64,000 nucleotides of DNA from the NCBI GenBank assembly GCA_036507955.1, contig DATCIH010000087.1, positions 7,476 through 71,475 of the forward strand. The letters run 5' to 3'. This document shows, piece after piece, positions 1 to 8,567 of this stretch. A model generated the notes under the pieces. It saw only the letters and a program-made list of their open reading frames with translations, was not told where the DNA came from and did no database searches. The position numbers and the translations under genes were made by a program. Source of the DNA: DATCIH01 sp036507955 (GTDB lineage Bacteria > Bacillota > Clostridia > Clostridiales > Clostridiaceae). How positions within the stretch are numbered: the stretch's first letter is position 1; the number at the start of each line of letters is the position of its first letter.

Positions 1-378
1 ATGGAATTTCCCAAGGGCTTCAGATGCTAGACCTAAATCTTGGGCACTTGTAAATTGACATTCTCTTCCATCAACCGAGTCTAAAGCACAATATATTTCA
101 CCCTTCCATAGAGTATAAATACCACCATCTCTAGTGGTAATAAAATCCATGATAAAAGGAAATTTACGCTTTATATATTTTATTGCTGCTGATATAAAAT
201 TTATTTCTTCTATACTATAATCTATTTTTTTTAGTATTTTATCCCCTTTATCTGTAGTTAACATATACACATTTCTCATAGGTAACAGATCAGTTACCTT
301 TAACCCGAATCTATCTAACAATTCCATATTTAAATCATATTTTACTAAGTATTTTTTATCCTTATAGCTATCAACCAT
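1..378 (-). CDS. CotS-family spore coat protein, N-terminal part (cut by window edge)
   Basis: The first 126 codons are visible and the gene runs off the left edge, so the catalytic-like C-lobe is not seen. The visible part, from MVDSYKDKKYLVKYDL to LGLASEALGKFH, resembles the N-lobe of CotS/YutH proteins, which have a kinase-like (aminoglycoside phosphotransferase) fold and sit in the spore coat. An ATG at 376-378 follows a GGGGGTG ribosome site that overlaps the stop of the upstream gene, 11 nt away. It is the third gene of a leftward CotS-like cluster. Family recognition rests on the partial sequence and the context. Confidence 0.75.
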   Translation of the reverse strand, partial: MVDSYKDKKYLVKYDLNMELLDRFGLKVTDLLPMRNVYMLTTDKGDKILKKIDYSIEEINFISAAIKYIKRKFPFIMDFITTRDGGIYTLWKGEIYCALDSVDGRECQFTSAQDLGLASEALGKFH

Positions 379-389
379 ACCTTCACCCC

Positions 390-1145
390 CTAAATAAGAA
401 TATTCCCATCATTTTTCAAGGCTTCCATTAATCTATTGGTAAATTTCTCCTCATCCCAAGTTTTTCTGCCTTCCCTATATCTGTTAAAGCATTTCATGAA
501 ATAATGCGGATAAGAAACAAAGGCTAATATTAAATCTTTTGAGCTCTCAGCGATGTTTTCCATCTCACAGAAATAATTAGCTAAAAGGTTAAAGTCCAAA
601 GCAAAATTTTTCTTAACCTTTCTTAGTAAATATACTGCATCTAATTCTAATATGTTGCTACCACAATCACTTATATCTCTTATTAATATATTGTTTTCCA
701 TTCTAATGTTTGATTGGCTAGAATTTCCTAAACAAACCTCTCCTCTTTTCATACTTCTGTTTATCGCCTCTAAATATCCAAATCTGTAGGCTTCATTAAT
801 AGCATGTTCTGCTCTTATCAATATTTCAGGTCCTTTATCAATAAGTAAGGTTTCAAAACTACTTTTATCTTTATTACTTTCACATAACCTAATCTGTCTT
901 TTTAGTTTTTTGTTATTTATTTTATATCTTTCCATGAGCTTTCCTGTACTATTAGCAAGTACTCCATAATTATATGCTGTATATCCAATCATTCTTTTGT
1001 GAAACTCTGCTAATACTTCTATATGCTTTTTAATAGTTTCTAAAGAATAATCTGTATTCTTTGCTAAGTCATCAACAAGGAATATTCCATTATTATTTAA
1101 GTACTTAGTCAAAGTACTTGCATAAATATTCTCCAATACATCCAC
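390..1145 (-). CDS. CotS-like spore coat-associated protein
   Basis: The product has 251 residues and lies between two CotS-type genes, 6 nt after one and 11 nt before the other, so it is almost certainly co-transcribed. I see no kinase HxDxxxxN or DFD motif and no signal peptide or membrane segment. The C-terminal stretch (YPHYFMKCFNRYREGRKTW, then EEKFTNRLMEAL) resembles the end of CotS proteins, where a tyrosine/tryptophan-rich segment precedes a final helix. I therefore infer a degenerate CotS relative. The ATG is only 3 nt from GGAGG; a TTG three codons later (1136) has a better 8-nt spacing and may be the real start. Confidence 0.6.
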   Translation of the reverse strand: MDVLENIYASTLTKYLNNNGIFLVDDLAKNTDYSLETIKKHIEVLAEFHKRMIGYTAYNYGVLANSTGKLMERYKINNKKLKRQIRLCESNKDKSSFETLLIDKGPEILIRAEHAINEAYRFGYLEAINRSMKRGEVCLGNSSQSNIRMENNILIRDISDCGSNILELDAVYLLRKVKKNFALDFNLLANYFCEMENIAESSKDLILAFVSYPHYFMKCFNRYREGRKTWDEEKFTNRLMEALKNDGNILI

Positions 1146-1151
1146 CTCCCT

Positions 1152-2159
1152 TTATACCTTAAACAACCTGAAATCTTCTATGAATTCTTGTTTTTCTTGT
1201 CTATCTTCAAGAATTTTTTCCAATCTTTTTATATAAATCTCTTCCTCCCAAGGCTGTCGTTCCCAGTAATACTGAATTCCAAGTTGCCAATATGCCTGAG
1301 GGAATTCCATAAAGGCTGCCATTATTGCTGTGTCTTTCTCCTGAAGATTTGAGGTATTATTATAAATGTTTAATAAATCCTTAGTGGTTCTTAACTCCCA
1401 TTTTCCATTTTTCATAACTCTGATTAAAAGACTTGATAAATCGTGAAGATGAGAATCTAAAATACAATAATCGAAGTCTATTACAAAAACCTTTTGGTTT
1501 TCTCCAATAAGCACATTATGATGGGCATAATCATGATGACAAAAGCCCTTCAGTTGAATTTCTTCCTCCATTTTTAATATGTACTCGCTACATATTAAAT
1601 TCTCTATAGAGGCTTCTGCTCGAAGAAGTTCTTCTTCCATAGCTTCTAAATACATTGAATCAAAAGCAGTTTTTGTATCTTTTTCGATTATTCTCTGTCC
1701 AAAATTCACTATTTCATCGGATCTGGTCCTATAGTTTTCTATCCACTTAAACCAACCAATCCGTGGCTTCATATTACTGTTTAGCTCAAAGCCATAGCTT
1801 TTTGCATGGAGCTTTGATAATGCATTTACTGCAAGATAAGTATCTAAAGGATTATCATAATTACATTCTCTAGTATTTAACCAATCCGTCAAATAAGCAT
1901 AATAGACATCTACACGAATATAGTCCCTACCTGTCACAGTAGGTATTATATTTATGATGCCTTCACATTGTTTATTAACTAAGTGCTTAATTGCTCCAAT
2001 AATAAAAAGAAAATGGCTAAAATTATATTTAATCACTTTAAGACAATAGTTTTTATTTTTAGTTTCTACTCTGTACGAGCTTTTAACTTTTATGATATCA
2101 AGAACCTCTATATTATAGTTTTCCTCGATATTCCTTTTCAGATCGTTATAATTTGCCAT
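1152..2159 (-). CDS. CotS-family spore coat protein (kinase-like fold)
   Basis: This 335-residue protein matches the CotS/CotI family in length and motifs. A Brenner-type loop, HHDYAHHNVLIG, lies near residue 206 and a DFDYC metal-binding motif near 228, so the phosphotransferase active-site residues look intact. CotS proteins are in the spore coat of Bacillus and clostridia. A close relative, B. subtilis CotI, has been described as a protein kinase. Start ATG at 2159 follows GGGGG. It is the first gene of the leftward cluster, and a mother-cell-type promoter lies directly upstream. The divergent glycosyltransferase recalls the CotS-CotSA pairing of B. subtilis. Confidence 0.85.
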   Translation of the reverse strand: MANYNDLKRNIEENYNIEVLDIIKVKSSYRVETKNKNYCLKVIKYNFSHFLFIIGAIKHLVNKQCEGIINIIPTVTGRDYIRVDVYYAYLTDWLNTRECNYDNPLDTYLAVNALSKLHAKSYGFELNSNMKPRIGWFKWIENYRTRSDEIVNFGQRIIEKDTKTAFDSMYLEAMEEELLRAEASIENLICSEYILKMEEEIQLKGFCHHDYAHHNVLIGENQKVFVIDFDYCILDSHLHDLSSLLIRVMKNGKWELRTTKDLLNIYNNTSNLQEKDTAIMAAFMEFPQAYWQLGIQYYWERQPWEEEIYIKRLEKILEDRQEKQEFIEDFRLFKV

Positions 2160-2189
2160 AGATTTCCCCCGGAATCACTACTATAGTTT

Positions 2190-2218
2190 TATTATATGAT
2201 TTATTAGCATAGTATGTG
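2190..2218 (-). promoter_or_regulatory. candidate sigma-K/sigma-E-type promoter for the cotS cluster
   Basis: Read leftward there is a CACA at 2215-2218, 16 nt, then CATATAATA at 2190-2198. This fits the sigma-K pattern (AC, 16-17 nt, CATAnnnTA). It lies about 30 nt upstream of the first CotS gene and is consistent with late mother-cell expression. The match is by eye. In AT-rich DNA it could be chance. Confidence 0.45.
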
Positions 2219-2302
2219 ATAAGAAGGGAACCTTTTAGTTACCTAAATAATATTATAAATTATAGTGCTGTCACCGTCGGTAACAATTGGAGGTATAGTT
2301 TT

Positions 2303-3424
2303 ATGAGAATCGGATTTGATGCTAGAGCTATTAATTGGTATAAAGGAACTGGAATTGGTACTTATACAGAAAATGTTTTAAAAGCTATGTTGAAACTTGA
2401 TAAACCTGACTATTTTCATATTTATTGGTCTGGAGAAAATTATGCTGAATATAAAAATAGTAATACAGATATAATAATGTCTTCTAAGAGGCATCATAAT
2501 TTTTTTCAAAACTATTATTTTCCTAGCAATATGATAAACGAAAAGATTGATATATTTCATGTTCCACAAAATGGAATGGGATTAATAGACAATCCTTCTT
2601 ACAAAAAGGTTGTTACTATCCATGACTTAATTCCTTATGTAATGCCTGAGACCGTTGGTAAAGGTTATTTGTTAAGATTCATTAAGGAGATACCAAGGAT
2701 AATTGAGCTTGCAGATGGAATATTAACAGTTTCGGAATGGTCTAAGAATGATATCCTTCGTTTATTTCCAATTGACGAGAAAAAAATATTTGTTACAAGT
2801 CTAGCAGCAGATTCTAAATATAAACCTATGGACAAAGAAAAGTGCAGAGCCTTAATAAAAGAAAAATACAACATTAAACTTCCATTTATACTTTACTTAG
2901 GAGGCTTTAGTGGTAGAAAAAATGTTAAATCTTTAATCATAGCTTATTCTAAGCTATATAAGGAATTAAACAGAAAATTTAATCTTGTAATTGTAGGTGC
3001 AAAAAAAGATGACGGAAACTACTTAGTAGAGCTTTCATCATCCTTAAATCTATCTACGAATATTATATTTACTGGATTTGTTCCTGAGGAGCTGCTTCCT
3101 GTCTTTTATAATGCCTGTGAAATATTTGTATATCCATCCCTTTGTGAAGGTTTTGGACTTCCACCCCTTGAGGCTATGAGTTGCGGAGCTCCGGTCATAA
3201 CTTCTAATGTCACCTCTATACCTGAGGTAGTTGGAGATAGTGGAATACTAATTGATCCCTTTGATAATTCTAATCTGATAAATGCTATTGGCAATTTACT
3301 CGAGAATGAACCTAAAAAGGAAGAACTCAGCAAAAAAGGGTTGAAAAGAGCTAGCCATTTTTCTTGGACTAAAACTGCAGAATCTACCCTAAAAGTTTAT
3401 AAAAAAGTATTGTCCTCAACCTAG
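2303..3424 (+). CDS. glycosyltransferase family 4 (GT-B), probably spore-coat associated
   Basis: The product is 373 residues from the ATG at 2303, which follows GGAGG by 9 nt. A longer GTG start at 2216 has no ribosome site. It has a GT-B fold: an N-terminal acceptor domain opening with RIGFDARAINWYKGTGIGTYT, and a C-terminal nucleotide-sugar domain with FILYLGGFSGRKN and the GT4 EX7E-type segment CEGFGLPPLEAMSCGAPVI. It should transfer a sugar from a nucleotide donor; the substrate cannot be read. It is divergent from the CotS-type genes, and B. subtilis pairs a GT4 protein (CotSA) with CotS, so a role in coat glycosylation is inferred. Its stop overlaps the end of the convergent lipoprotein gene by 9 bp. 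Confidence 0.8.
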   Translation: MRIGFDARAINWYKGTGIGTYTENVLKAMLKLDKPDYFHIYWSGENYAEYKNSNTDIIMSSKRHHNFFQNYYFPSNMINEKIDIFHVPQNGMGLIDNPSYKKVVTIHDLIPYVMPETVGKGYLLRFIKEIPRIIELADGILTVSEWSKNDILRLFPIDEKKIFVTSLAADSKYKPMDKEKCRALIKEKYNIKLPFILYLGGFSGRKNVKSLIIAYSKLYKELNRKFNLVIVGAKKDDGNYLVELSSSLNLSTNIIFTGFVPEELLPVFYNACEIFVYPSLCEGFGLPPLEAMSCGAPVITSNVTSIPEVVGDSGILIDPFDNSNLINAIGNLLENEPKKEELSKKGLKRASHFSWTKTAESTLKVYKKVLSST

Positions 3425-4693
3425 AAGAGAATTGTTTATCTTGTTCATTAACTGAGTAAGGGTTTCTCTAAGGACAGAATTATCAAATAGAACACTTTTC
3501 TGTGCCTGAAGGAGCATTTTATTTACTTCATCATAATTGTTATTATAATTTACTTCCATTGCCTGATTGTCTAGATCTATTAAAATTGAGTTTATATTTT
3601 GAAACGCAAAATATTCTGATTTTTTCTTAAAATCTAGACTATCATAGGCTGGGGCGTACTCAGGCATTAATTTATTATCTTCATTTATTTTAAGTAGTGC
3701 ATTTTTATCTGAGCCTGCAAAAGAAACAAATTCTGAGGCTAATTCAATATTTTTTGATACGATAGGTACCATTAGAGAGGTACTAGAGTAAAAGCCTGCA
3801 CGATTACCGCCTACTTCAAAGGCTGGAAGCTTAATTATGCCCCATTTTCCACTTTCCTCAGGACATTCTTTCTCAATGACCCCTGATAAGCTTCCTCCAT
3901 AGGGAATAGTCGCAATAGAGTCATTTTTCAAAAGATTTACTAAGCTTTTATTATCAGTATATCCATTAACATATTTTGAATCCTGTAATTGCTTTAGTAA
4001 GGTTAAGACAGTTATAGCCTTTTCCTTTCCTAATATACATTTGTCATTATCATCAAAATAACTTGCGTTAAGTTGATTTAGAAGCATCTTAAACGCATTA
4101 GAATTATTAAAGTTTAAGCCTACCAGTCTTATCTTATCCATGGTAGCTTCTTTGATTTTGCTTCCAATACTAAGATAATCTTCCCAGGTCTTAATAGTCA
4201 TAGGATCAATTCCTAGAGACTTAAATATATCCCTTCTATAATATAAAACAGAAACATCCTCATACCAAGGCATAGCCATAATGCCATTTTTACTTGTTAT
4301 AAGTTCAATATTAGAGCTTGAGTAATTCTTTTTACTTATGTAATCCGACAAATTTACAAAACCTAAAGGATATTTATATAAAAGCCCTGGCAGGTAGGAA
4401 TTTTCTATTGCAACTAAATCTACTTCTGAGTTATTACCTATCAAATCAGTACTTAGCTTATTATATACTGCCTCCTCATCTAATAAGGATAGATCAATTT
4501 CAACCTTTGGGTATTCACTCTTAAAATCAGCTATAACTATTTTCATGGAAGCTTCATCTTGAGTTGAAGCACACACTGTGAGCTTGCCTTCAAGCTTCTT
4601 AGGGTTAGTGACAGTTTTTTTCACTTTTGTAAATGTACAACTAGAGGTTGAAAATACAAATATAAATAAAAGTAATACAAATACTCTTTTCAA
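3416..4693 (-). CDS. extracellular sugar-type ABC solute-binding lipoprotein (orphan)
   Basis: This 425-residue protein has a lipoprotein signal peptide with lipobox FSTSSC around residue 19, so it should be tethered outside the membrane. The body follows the family 1 solute-binding pattern (MalE-like): an early KLTVCAST strand, MPWYEDVSVLYYRRDIF in the hinge region and ESGKWGIIKLPAF later. No ABC permease or ATPase gene is nearby, so it must work with a distant transporter or act as a sensor. The start codon is TTG at 4691-4693. It lies 63 nt after galK but has its own promoter. A galactoside or oligosaccharide ligand is only a guess from position. Confidence 0.85.
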   Translation of the reverse strand: MKRVFVLLLFIFVFSTSSCTFTKVKKTVTNPKKLEGKLTVCASTQDEASMKIVIADFKSEYPKVEIDLSLLDEEAVYNKLSTDLIGNNSEVDLVAIENSYLPGLLYKYPLGFVNLSDYISKKNYSSSNIELITSKNGIMAMPWYEDVSVLYYRRDIFKSLGIDPMTIKTWEDYLSIGSKIKEATMDKIRLVGLNFNNSNAFKMLLNQLNASYFDDNDKCILGKEKAITVLTLLKQLQDSKYVNGYTDNKSLVNLLKNDSIATIPYGGSLSGVIEKECPEESGKWGIIKLPAFEVGGNRAGFYSSTSLMVPIVSKNIELASEFVSFAGSDKNALLKINEDNKLMPEYAPAYDSLDFKKKSEYFAFQNINSILIDLDNQAMEVNYNNNYDEVNKMLLQAQKSVLFDNSVLRETLTQLMNKINNSLLG

Positions 4694-4732
4694 CTTATCC
4701 CCATCCCTTTTAATTTACTATCTTTTAATAGT

Positions 4733-4760
4733 ATTATACAACAAAATAATAAATTTTCAA
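4733..4760 (-). promoter_or_regulatory. sigma-A-type promoter of the solute-binding protein gene
   Basis: Read leftward: -35 TTGAAA (4755-4760), a 16-nt spacer, -10 TATAAT (4733-4738). The -35 overlaps the galK stop codon, so the lipoprotein gene can be transcribed independently of the gal operon. Confidence 0.6.
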
Positions 4761-5932
4761 AATATTTCTAAAGCCCCTTCTCCAACCTTGCTTGTATAAA
4801 AGGAAGGTTCATAGCCTATAACATTCTGATAATTATCCTTTACTGCATTTATAAATTTCTCTTCTATTTCCTCTTCTATAAGTGCAATGGCACAACCTCC
4901 AAATCCTGCTCCAGTCATTCTGGCCCCAATGCATCCCTTAACCTTTAATGCCTCATCAACTAATTGATCAAGCTCCTTTCCTGTTACCTCATAAAGCTCT
5001 TTTAGGGATTTATGAGATTCGGTAAGTAACTTACCAAAATCTAAAAGCATACCCTCTTTAAGGCAAGTGAAAGCCCTTAATACTCTTTCATTCTCATAGA
5101 CTGCATGTCTTGCTCTCATTTCTACTATTGGGTTTTCGATATATCCCTTTAAATCTTCATATTCTTTAGTTGTGAGTTCGCAAAGTGCCTTTATTTCTCT
5201 AGAATCTTTCTTAAGGACTTTATTTATGATTTCTAGAGCTTCTTCACATTCCCCTCGCCTTACATTGTACTTTGAGTCATTTAAATTTCTTCTTTTATTA
5301 GTATTCATTATAACTATTGAATATTTACCTAGCTCCATTTTAGAATATTTATATTCTAAAGTGTTGCAATTCAATAGCATTGCTTGATTTTTTCTTCCCA
5401 TACCAACTGCAAATTGGTCCATTATACCACAATTTACTCCAACGAAATTGTTTTCAGCAAACTGTGATAGCTTAACTATATCAAGCATAGCTATTTCCCC
5501 ATTATTAAATAAATTGTTTACTATTACCCCTATCAAAACCTCTAAAGATGCAGAAGATGATAGCCCCGCTCCATTTGGGATGTTCCCACTTATAAGAATA
5601 TCCATGCCGCCTACTTTATAACCCCTATCCTTCATCACCTTAATTACGCCTTTAGGATAATTCGCCCAATCATCTTCTTTAGAAAAAGTTATATCCTCTA
5701 GCTTAACTTTAATTTTTAACGGAAAATTAGTGGAAGCTAAATTGATATAATTATCTTCTCGTAATCGTGCCATGCCATAGGTACCAAACTCTAAAGCACA
5801 AGGGAATACATACCCTCCATTGTAATCTATGTGTTCCCCTATAAGATTTATCCTACCAGGAGAATGAAACATTCTCACAGCACCCTCACCATAAATGTTT
5901 TTAAATTCCTTAACAATTTCTTCCTTTTTCAT
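4757..5932 (-). CDS. galK: galactokinase
   Basis: This 391-residue GHMP kinase phosphorylates galactose to galactose-1-phosphate in the Leloir pathway. The galactokinase signature PGRINLIGEHIDYNGGYVFP is near residues 26-45, the ATP-binding loop GAGLSSSASLEVL near 120-132 and the third GHMP motif ARMTGAGFGGCAIAL near 340-355. The length is normal for the family. It starts 1 nt after the galT stop, so the two are translationally coupled. The order galR-galT-galK is common in Firmicutes. No galE or galM is present in the window. Confidence 0.97.
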   Translation of the reverse strand: MKKEEIVKEFKNIYGEGAVRMFHSPGRINLIGEHIDYNGGYVFPCALEFGTYGMARLREDNYINLASTNFPLKIKVKLEDITFSKEDDWANYPKGVIKVMKDRGYKVGGMDILISGNIPNGAGLSSSASLEVLIGVIVNNLFNNGEIAMLDIVKLSQFAENNFVGVNCGIMDQFAVGMGRKNQAMLLNCNTLEYKYSKMELGKYSIVIMNTNKRRNLNDSKYNVRRGECEEALEIINKVLKKDSREIKALCELTTKEYEDLKGYIENPIVEMRARHAVYENERVLRAFTCLKEGMLLDFGKLLTESHKSLKELYEVTGKELDQLVDEALKVKGCIGARMTGAGFGGCAIALIEEEIEEKFINAVKDNYQNVIGYEPSFYTSKVGEGALEIF

Positions 5933-5933
5933 A

Positions 5934-7481
5934 TTACACCTCTTTAAAGCCGCAGCTTAGAATAAATTCTTTTATACCATTTTTGCCATTTTCATCTCTT
6001 TTATAAACTCCTGCATTTTCTAGTACCTGTAAAAACTTTAAACCAACTTCTCTGTTTATTATGTCCTCTACCTCTTGGTCCTTTATATTAACTCCAAACT
6101 TATTGATTAAGTAATTTATCCAGTCTAAGTGCTTGTAAATGTTCGTATCTGCAGTAACGTTATTTATACTATTCCTTCCTTGTAATATATCTTTAACTTC
6201 CCTAAGCTCATTTTTTAGCCTTTCTGGTAGAATAGCCAAGCCCATTACTTCTATAAGACCAATATTCTCCTTTTTAATATGATGAAGTTCCTTATGTGGA
6301 TGGAATATACCATCTGGAAATTCCTGATTTGCTCTGTTGTTTCTAAGTACAATATCCATTTCATATAACCCATCCTTATTTAATCTGGCTATAGGAGTAA
6401 CCGTATTATGAGATATTAGCTTAGCATTCTCCAAAGTCGTTGGAAGGATATCTCTTGATGCATCTGAATAGTTTTTCCAGCTTTCATATAGCAAATTACA
6501 AGAACTTGTAAGAAGTTTTCGATCCCTGCTAGATAACCTAATAACTGACATTGGCCAATTAACTATTCCGCAATTAACATTTTCATATAAAGGATGTTGA
6601 AAGCTCTTTTCAATTATTGCTCCCTCTATAGGGAATACATGTCTTCCCCCTTGAAAATGTTCATGTGCCAATATAGAACCTCCAACAATAGGTAAATCAG
6701 CATTAGATCCTATAAAATAATGAGGAAATTGATCAATGAAATCAAATAGTTTTTCAAAGGTCTTATAAGATAGTTTCATTGGAGTATGCTCATTATAGAA
6801 TACAATACAGTGCTCATTATAATAAACATAAGGAGAATATTGAAAATACCAGGCTTCTCCTTGTATTTTAATAGGTATAACTCTCAAATTGTGTCTACTT
6901 GGATGATTTAACGTACCAGAAAATCCTAAATTTTCAAGACATAAAAGACACTTCGGATACTTAGTAGCCGCCAGGAGCTTTGAAGCTGCTATATCTTTAG
7001 GATCCTTTTCTGGCTTTGATAAATTTATAGTTATCTCTAAGGCCCCAAACTCCGTATCAGTTTCCCAATACAAGTTTTTGTTTATCCTATCCATCCTTAT
7101 ATAATTTGAAGCAATAGACATTTTATAAAATTTATCAGTAGCAACTTTTATTCCTGCTTCTTTAGTATCTTTATAAAATCTATTAACTATATCCTGAGGT
7201 CTTTTTATCACTATATTCATTATTTTAGTGTCAAAAAGGTCTCTGTAGGTTACACTATTTTCCTTAATGATTCCCTTCTGGTAGGCATAGTTTAATATCC
7301 TATTCAAAATTTCTACAAGGCTATGGGTATCCTCTTCACTTATTCTTGCAGGTTCATCAACTTCTAATAGCTCAAGAAGGGAATTTCTAGCATAAATTAT
7401 GTCAAGCTCCTCTAATAAATTTTCTTTAGAGGCATAATTTAAAAGCCTCTCTATGTCCTTCCCAATATCAAATTTCTCCAT
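5934..7481 (-). CDS. galT: UDP-glucose--hexose-1-phosphate uridylyltransferase, Firmicutes type
   Basis: The 515-residue product is of the long GalT2 class found in Gram-positives, not the shorter E. coli class. It exchanges UMP between UDP-glucose and galactose-1-phosphate. Visible landmarks are YFIGSNADLPIVGGSILAHEHF, containing the HEHFQ type of active-site segment, and IARLNKDGLYEMDIVLRNN. The ATG at 7481 is preferred because GGAGG lies directly before it. An ATG four codons upstream overlaps that ribosome site. The gene starts inside the last codons of galR (14-nt overlap), which indicates coupled translation. Confidence 0.95.
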   Translation of the reverse strand: MEKFDIGKDIERLLNYASKENLLEELDIIYARNSLLELLEVDEPARISEEDTHSLVEILNRILNYAYQKGIIKENSVTYRDLFDTKIMNIVIKRPQDIVNRFYKDTKEAGIKVATDKFYKMSIASNYIRMDRINKNLYWETDTEFGALEITINLSKPEKDPKDIAASKLLAATKYPKCLLCLENLGFSGTLNHPSRHNLRVIPIKIQGEAWYFQYSPYVYYNEHCIVFYNEHTPMKLSYKTFEKLFDFIDQFPHYFIGSNADLPIVGGSILAHEHFQGGRHVFPIEGAIIEKSFQHPLYENVNCGIVNWPMSVIRLSSRDRKLLTSSCNLLYESWKNYSDASRDILPTTLENAKLISHNTVTPIARLNKDGLYEMDIVLRNNRANQEFPDGIFHPHKELHHIKKENIGLIEVMGLAILPERLKNELREVKDILQGRNSINNVTADTNIYKHLDWINYLINKFGVNIKDQEVEDIINREVGLKFLQVLENAGVYKRDENGKNGIKEFILSCGFKEV

Positions 7482-8502
7482 TTTTACCTCCATTAATATC
7501 CTTACAGCTTTCTCTTATTAATAATTTTGTTTCTAAAAGTACGTTTTTTTTGTCTACTATTTCATCTCTTATAATGTTTAAAAGTTCCCTTGAAGCTACA
7601 TCCCCAACATTTGCCATATCCATATCAATAGACGTAAACTTAGGCTTTGATATGGAAGCTAAAATTGTATTATCGCAACTTATAAGTGATAGATCATCAG
7701 GTATTTTTTTATTGAGCCTGCTAGCAGCATTTAATACCCCATGAGCCATAAGATCATTACAAGCAAAAAAAGCTGTGATCTCCTTATCAGAATTTAAAAG
7801 TTTTTGAGCTGCTTTGGTTGCTTTTTCAACTACCTCTATACTATTTCCCCCACCAACCTTTAATATTTTCACGGTTATATTCTTTTCCTTCATAAAAGAA
7901 AGATAAAGTGCTTCCTTAATATCATAGGAATAGCTATTTGTTCCTCTTAGAAGTACGATATTTCTATGGCCTAGCTCATAAAGGTAGGTCAAAGCTTCCT
8001 TGGTGCCCGTCTCCTCGTTATAGCTTACATAATTACAGTTATTATCATAGGGCGCTCCATTCACAATTACAAAAGGTATATTAGCTGAAACACTAGCAAA
8101 ATATCCATTTTCCATATTTTCCAAGCTTGGATCCATTATAATTATTCCATCTACCTGTTTAGACAAGGCCTCATTTATTAATTTTTTTTCAAAGGTACTA
8201 TCTCCGGCTGTGTTAGACAAAAAAATACTATAGCCATTTTTTTTAAGTACACCTTCAATAGCTTCTACAATAGTCGGGAAAAACAAATTAGTAATTCCAG
8301 GCACAATAACTTCAATGACTGAGGACTTTTTCAATATGAGGCTTCTTGCTACTTCATTTGGTTTATAGCTTAACCTTTTTATAACTTCTTCTATTTTCTC
8401 TCTGGTTTCTTTTTTTACAGGATAATTATTGTTTATAACCCTTGAAACAGTGGTTATTGATACTCCTGCTTCCTTAGCCACATCCTTTATGTTAGCTCTC
8501 AT
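7468..8502 (-). CDS. galR: LacI/GalR-family transcriptional regulator of the galactose operon
   Basis: This 344-residue LacI-family protein has an N-terminal helix-turn-helix (IKDVAKEAGVSITTVSRVIN, residues 5-24) and a periplasmic-binding-like effector domain with typical segments such as KQVDGIIIMDPS and ITAFFACNDLMAHGVL. It is the first gene of galR-galT-galK, so it very probably represses its own operon until galactose or a derivative binds. An inverted repeat between its promoter and start codon is a candidate operator. CcpA is another LacI family member, but the operon context makes the GalR role much more likely. Confidence 0.9.
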   Translation of the reverse strand: MRANIKDVAKEAGVSITTVSRVINNNYPVKKETREKIEEVIKRLSYKPNEVARSLILKKSSVIEVIVPGITNLFFPTIVEAIEGVLKKNGYSIFLSNTAGDSTFEKKLINEALSKQVDGIIIMDPSLENMENGYFASVSANIPFVIVNGAPYDNNCNYVSYNEETGTKEALTYLYELGHRNIVLLRGTNSYSYDIKEALYLSFMKEKNITVKILKVGGGNSIEVVEKATKAAQKLLNSDKEITAFFACNDLMAHGVLNAASRLNKKIPDDLSLISCDNTILASISKPKFTSIDMDMANVGDVASRELLNIIRDEIVDKKNVLLETKLLIRESCKDINGGKNGEI

Positions 8503-8514
8503 ATTTCACCTTCC

Positions 8515-8526
8515 GAAAACCTTTTC
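8515..8526. promoter_or_regulatory. candidate GalR operator (inverted repeat)
   Basis: GAAAACCTTTTC has 5-bp arms (GAAAA/TTTTC) around a 2-bp centre. It sits between the galR -10 box and the start codon, where a bound repressor would block transcription. LacI-family operators are usually palindromes with a central CG; here the centre is CC/GG, so the match is partial. Confidence 0.4.
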
Positions 8527-8535
8527 TATAGACTA

Positions 8536-8564
8536 ATAATACAGGAATCTGCCTTTAAAAACAA
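8536..8564 (-). promoter_or_regulatory. galRTK promoter
   Basis: Read leftward: -35 TTGTTT (8559-8564), 17-nt spacer, -10 TATTAT (8536-8541). It lies immediately after the larB stop codon and about 35 nt upstream of the galR start. Confidence 0.6.
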
Positions 8565-8567
8565 GCC

